Positions 4,774 to 5,182 of a DNA stretch of 5,182 bases are shown here, piece by piece. The DNA is from an uncultured Bacilli bacterium (GTDB lineage Bacteria > Bacillota_I > Bacilli_A > RF39 > UBA660). A program made the position numbers and the translations under genes. Position 1 is the first letter of the stretch, and every line of letters starts with the position of its first letter. Under the pieces are notes generated by a model. It was not told the origin of the DNA. It saw only the letters and a list, made by a program, of their open reading frames with translations, and did not search any database. The DNA lies in the NCBI GenBank assembly GCA_934101345.1, contig CAKOQV010000048.1:1-5182 (forward strand), in the 5' to 3' direction.

Positions 4774-4802
4774 ATTGTAGTATATTTTTAATACTTTGTC
4801 AA
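4774..4802 (-). promoter_or_regulatory. helD promoter
   Basis: On the minus strand there is a perfect TTGACA (4802-4797), a 17-bp spacer and TACAAT (4779-4774). The start should fall near 4767, giving a leader of about 83 nt before the helD ATG. The -10 sequence lies within a 12-bp direct repeat, TTTCATTGTAGT on the plus strand (4770-4781), that recurs at 4719-4730 within the leader terminator. Confidence 0.8.
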
Positions 4803-4819
4803 TTAAAAATATTTATTTT

Positions 4820-4847
4820 AAATTATAAACTATAAATTATAAACTAT
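4820..4847. repeat. Perfect 14-bp tandem duplication in the divergent promoter region
   Basis: AAATTATAAACTAT occurs twice without a gap (4820-4833 and 4834-4847). It lies between the helD promoter (minus) and the acyltransferase promoter (plus), about 18 bp beyond the helD -35 element. It could be a replication-slippage duplication or a paired binding site or UP-like element. Confidence 0.85.
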
Positions 4848-4881
4848 TTTTCTTTTTCATATTTATCTTTATATTTCTTCA

Positions 4882-4890
4882 TGATATAAT
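4882..4890 (+). promoter_or_regulatory. Extended -10 promoter for the acyltransferase gene
   Basis: TGATATAAT (4882-4890) is a TGn-extended perfect TATAAT, 27 bp upstream of the start codon. The -35 position is only a weak TTTATC (4862-4867). A second TATAAT at 4896-4901 leaves little room for a leader with the ribosome site and is less likely. Confidence 0.5.
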
Positions 4891-4917
4891 TTATTTATAA
4901 TAGTTAGAGGTAATAAT

Positions 4918-5182
4918 ATGAGTAGTAATAATAAACATTTTAAATATATTGATATTCTTAGAATATTTTCTTGTATTATGATATTTTTATATCATTTAAA
5001 TATGCTAAAAGGTGGCTTTTTAGTGGTATCTATCTTTTTTGTTATAAGTGGATATCTATCTACAATAAAACTGTTTAAAAAAGAAAAGATATCTTTTAAA
5101 GAATTTTATTTAAATAAATTATTTAGATTGTATTTGCCAATGTTAATTGTGGTATTTGTATCTATTGGAGTTATTAAATTAT
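4918..5182 (+). CDS. Acyltransferase-3 family membrane protein, N-terminal 88 codons (partial)
   Basis: ATG 4918 follows AGAGGT (4906-4911) with a 6-nt spacer, and the frame stays open to the window end. The sequence matches the start of acyltransferase-3 (OafA/WecH/OatA-like) integral membrane enzymes, which usually move acetyl or other acyl groups onto cell-surface glycans. Residues 9-15 are KYIDILR with the conserved Arg, the first helix follows (about 14-28) and ends in YHLN with the conserved His26. The family signature GGFLVVSIFFVISGYLS lies at 32-48 as the second helix, and a third helix starts near residue 73. The substrate cannot be inferred from this fragment; peptidoglycan, teichoic acid or capsule modification are options. 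The gene is divergent from helD with its own promoter. Confidence 0.85.
   Translation, partial: MSSNNKHFKYIDILRIFSCIMIFLYHLNMLKGGFLVVSIFFVISGYLSTIKLFKKEKISFKEFYLNKLFRLYLPMLIVVFVSIGVIKL

Noticed and set aside
1..5182. CRISPR array
   Set aside because: No regularly spaced repeats; the only tandem repeat is the 14-bp duplication at 4820-4847.

Overview
The window is AT-rich DNA, roughly a quarter G+C outside the tRNA, with the standard genetic code (Trp is TGG and no TGA is read through). Strong GGAGG-type ribosome sites, TTGACA/TGnTATAAT promoters and a HelD-family RNA polymerase partner point to a low-GC Gram-positive bacterium (Bacillota, perhaps a gut Bacilli/Erysipelotrichia-like or clostridial lineage). 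The genus cannot be named from this sequence.

Layout. (1) Positions 1-147: an elongator tRNA-Met (CAT) missing its first two bases at the window edge, followed by a terminator. (2) Positions 185-2430: a plus-strand block of accessory genes. It holds an orphan 90-aa gene, a promoter with a 25-codon leader ORF whose end lies inside a very long terminator hairpin, a short chimeric gene, an orphan 186-aa coiled-coil protein behind a promoter with a perfect 18-bp palindrome, and a single-pass membrane protein of 221 aa. The chimera joins a serine-recombinase N-terminus to what looks like a Pre/Mob relaxase C-terminus. The block reads as the decayed remnant of a mobilizable element lying between tRNA-Met and helD. 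(3) Positions 2455-2645: a compact promoter-to-terminator unit that could encode a ~98-nt small RNA, then two abutting perfect hairpins sharing an apical core. (4) Positions 2684-4684, minus strand: a complete HelD-type ATPase gene with a strong promoter and a leader containing a terminator next to the ribosome site. (5) Positions 4885-5182: divergent promoter and first 88 codons of a membrane acyltransferase (acyltransferase-3 family), cut by the window end.

The genes do not form one pathway. tRNA-Met, helD and the acyltransferase look like resident chromosomal genes, while 185-2430 looks acquired. The most notable non-coding patterns are three genes (677, 1765, helD) that each have an intrinsic terminator ending 20-22 nt before the start codon, which suggests readthrough control, and the candidate small RNA with the tandem hairpins beside it. 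All functional statements rest on motif recognition by eye; no database search was run.
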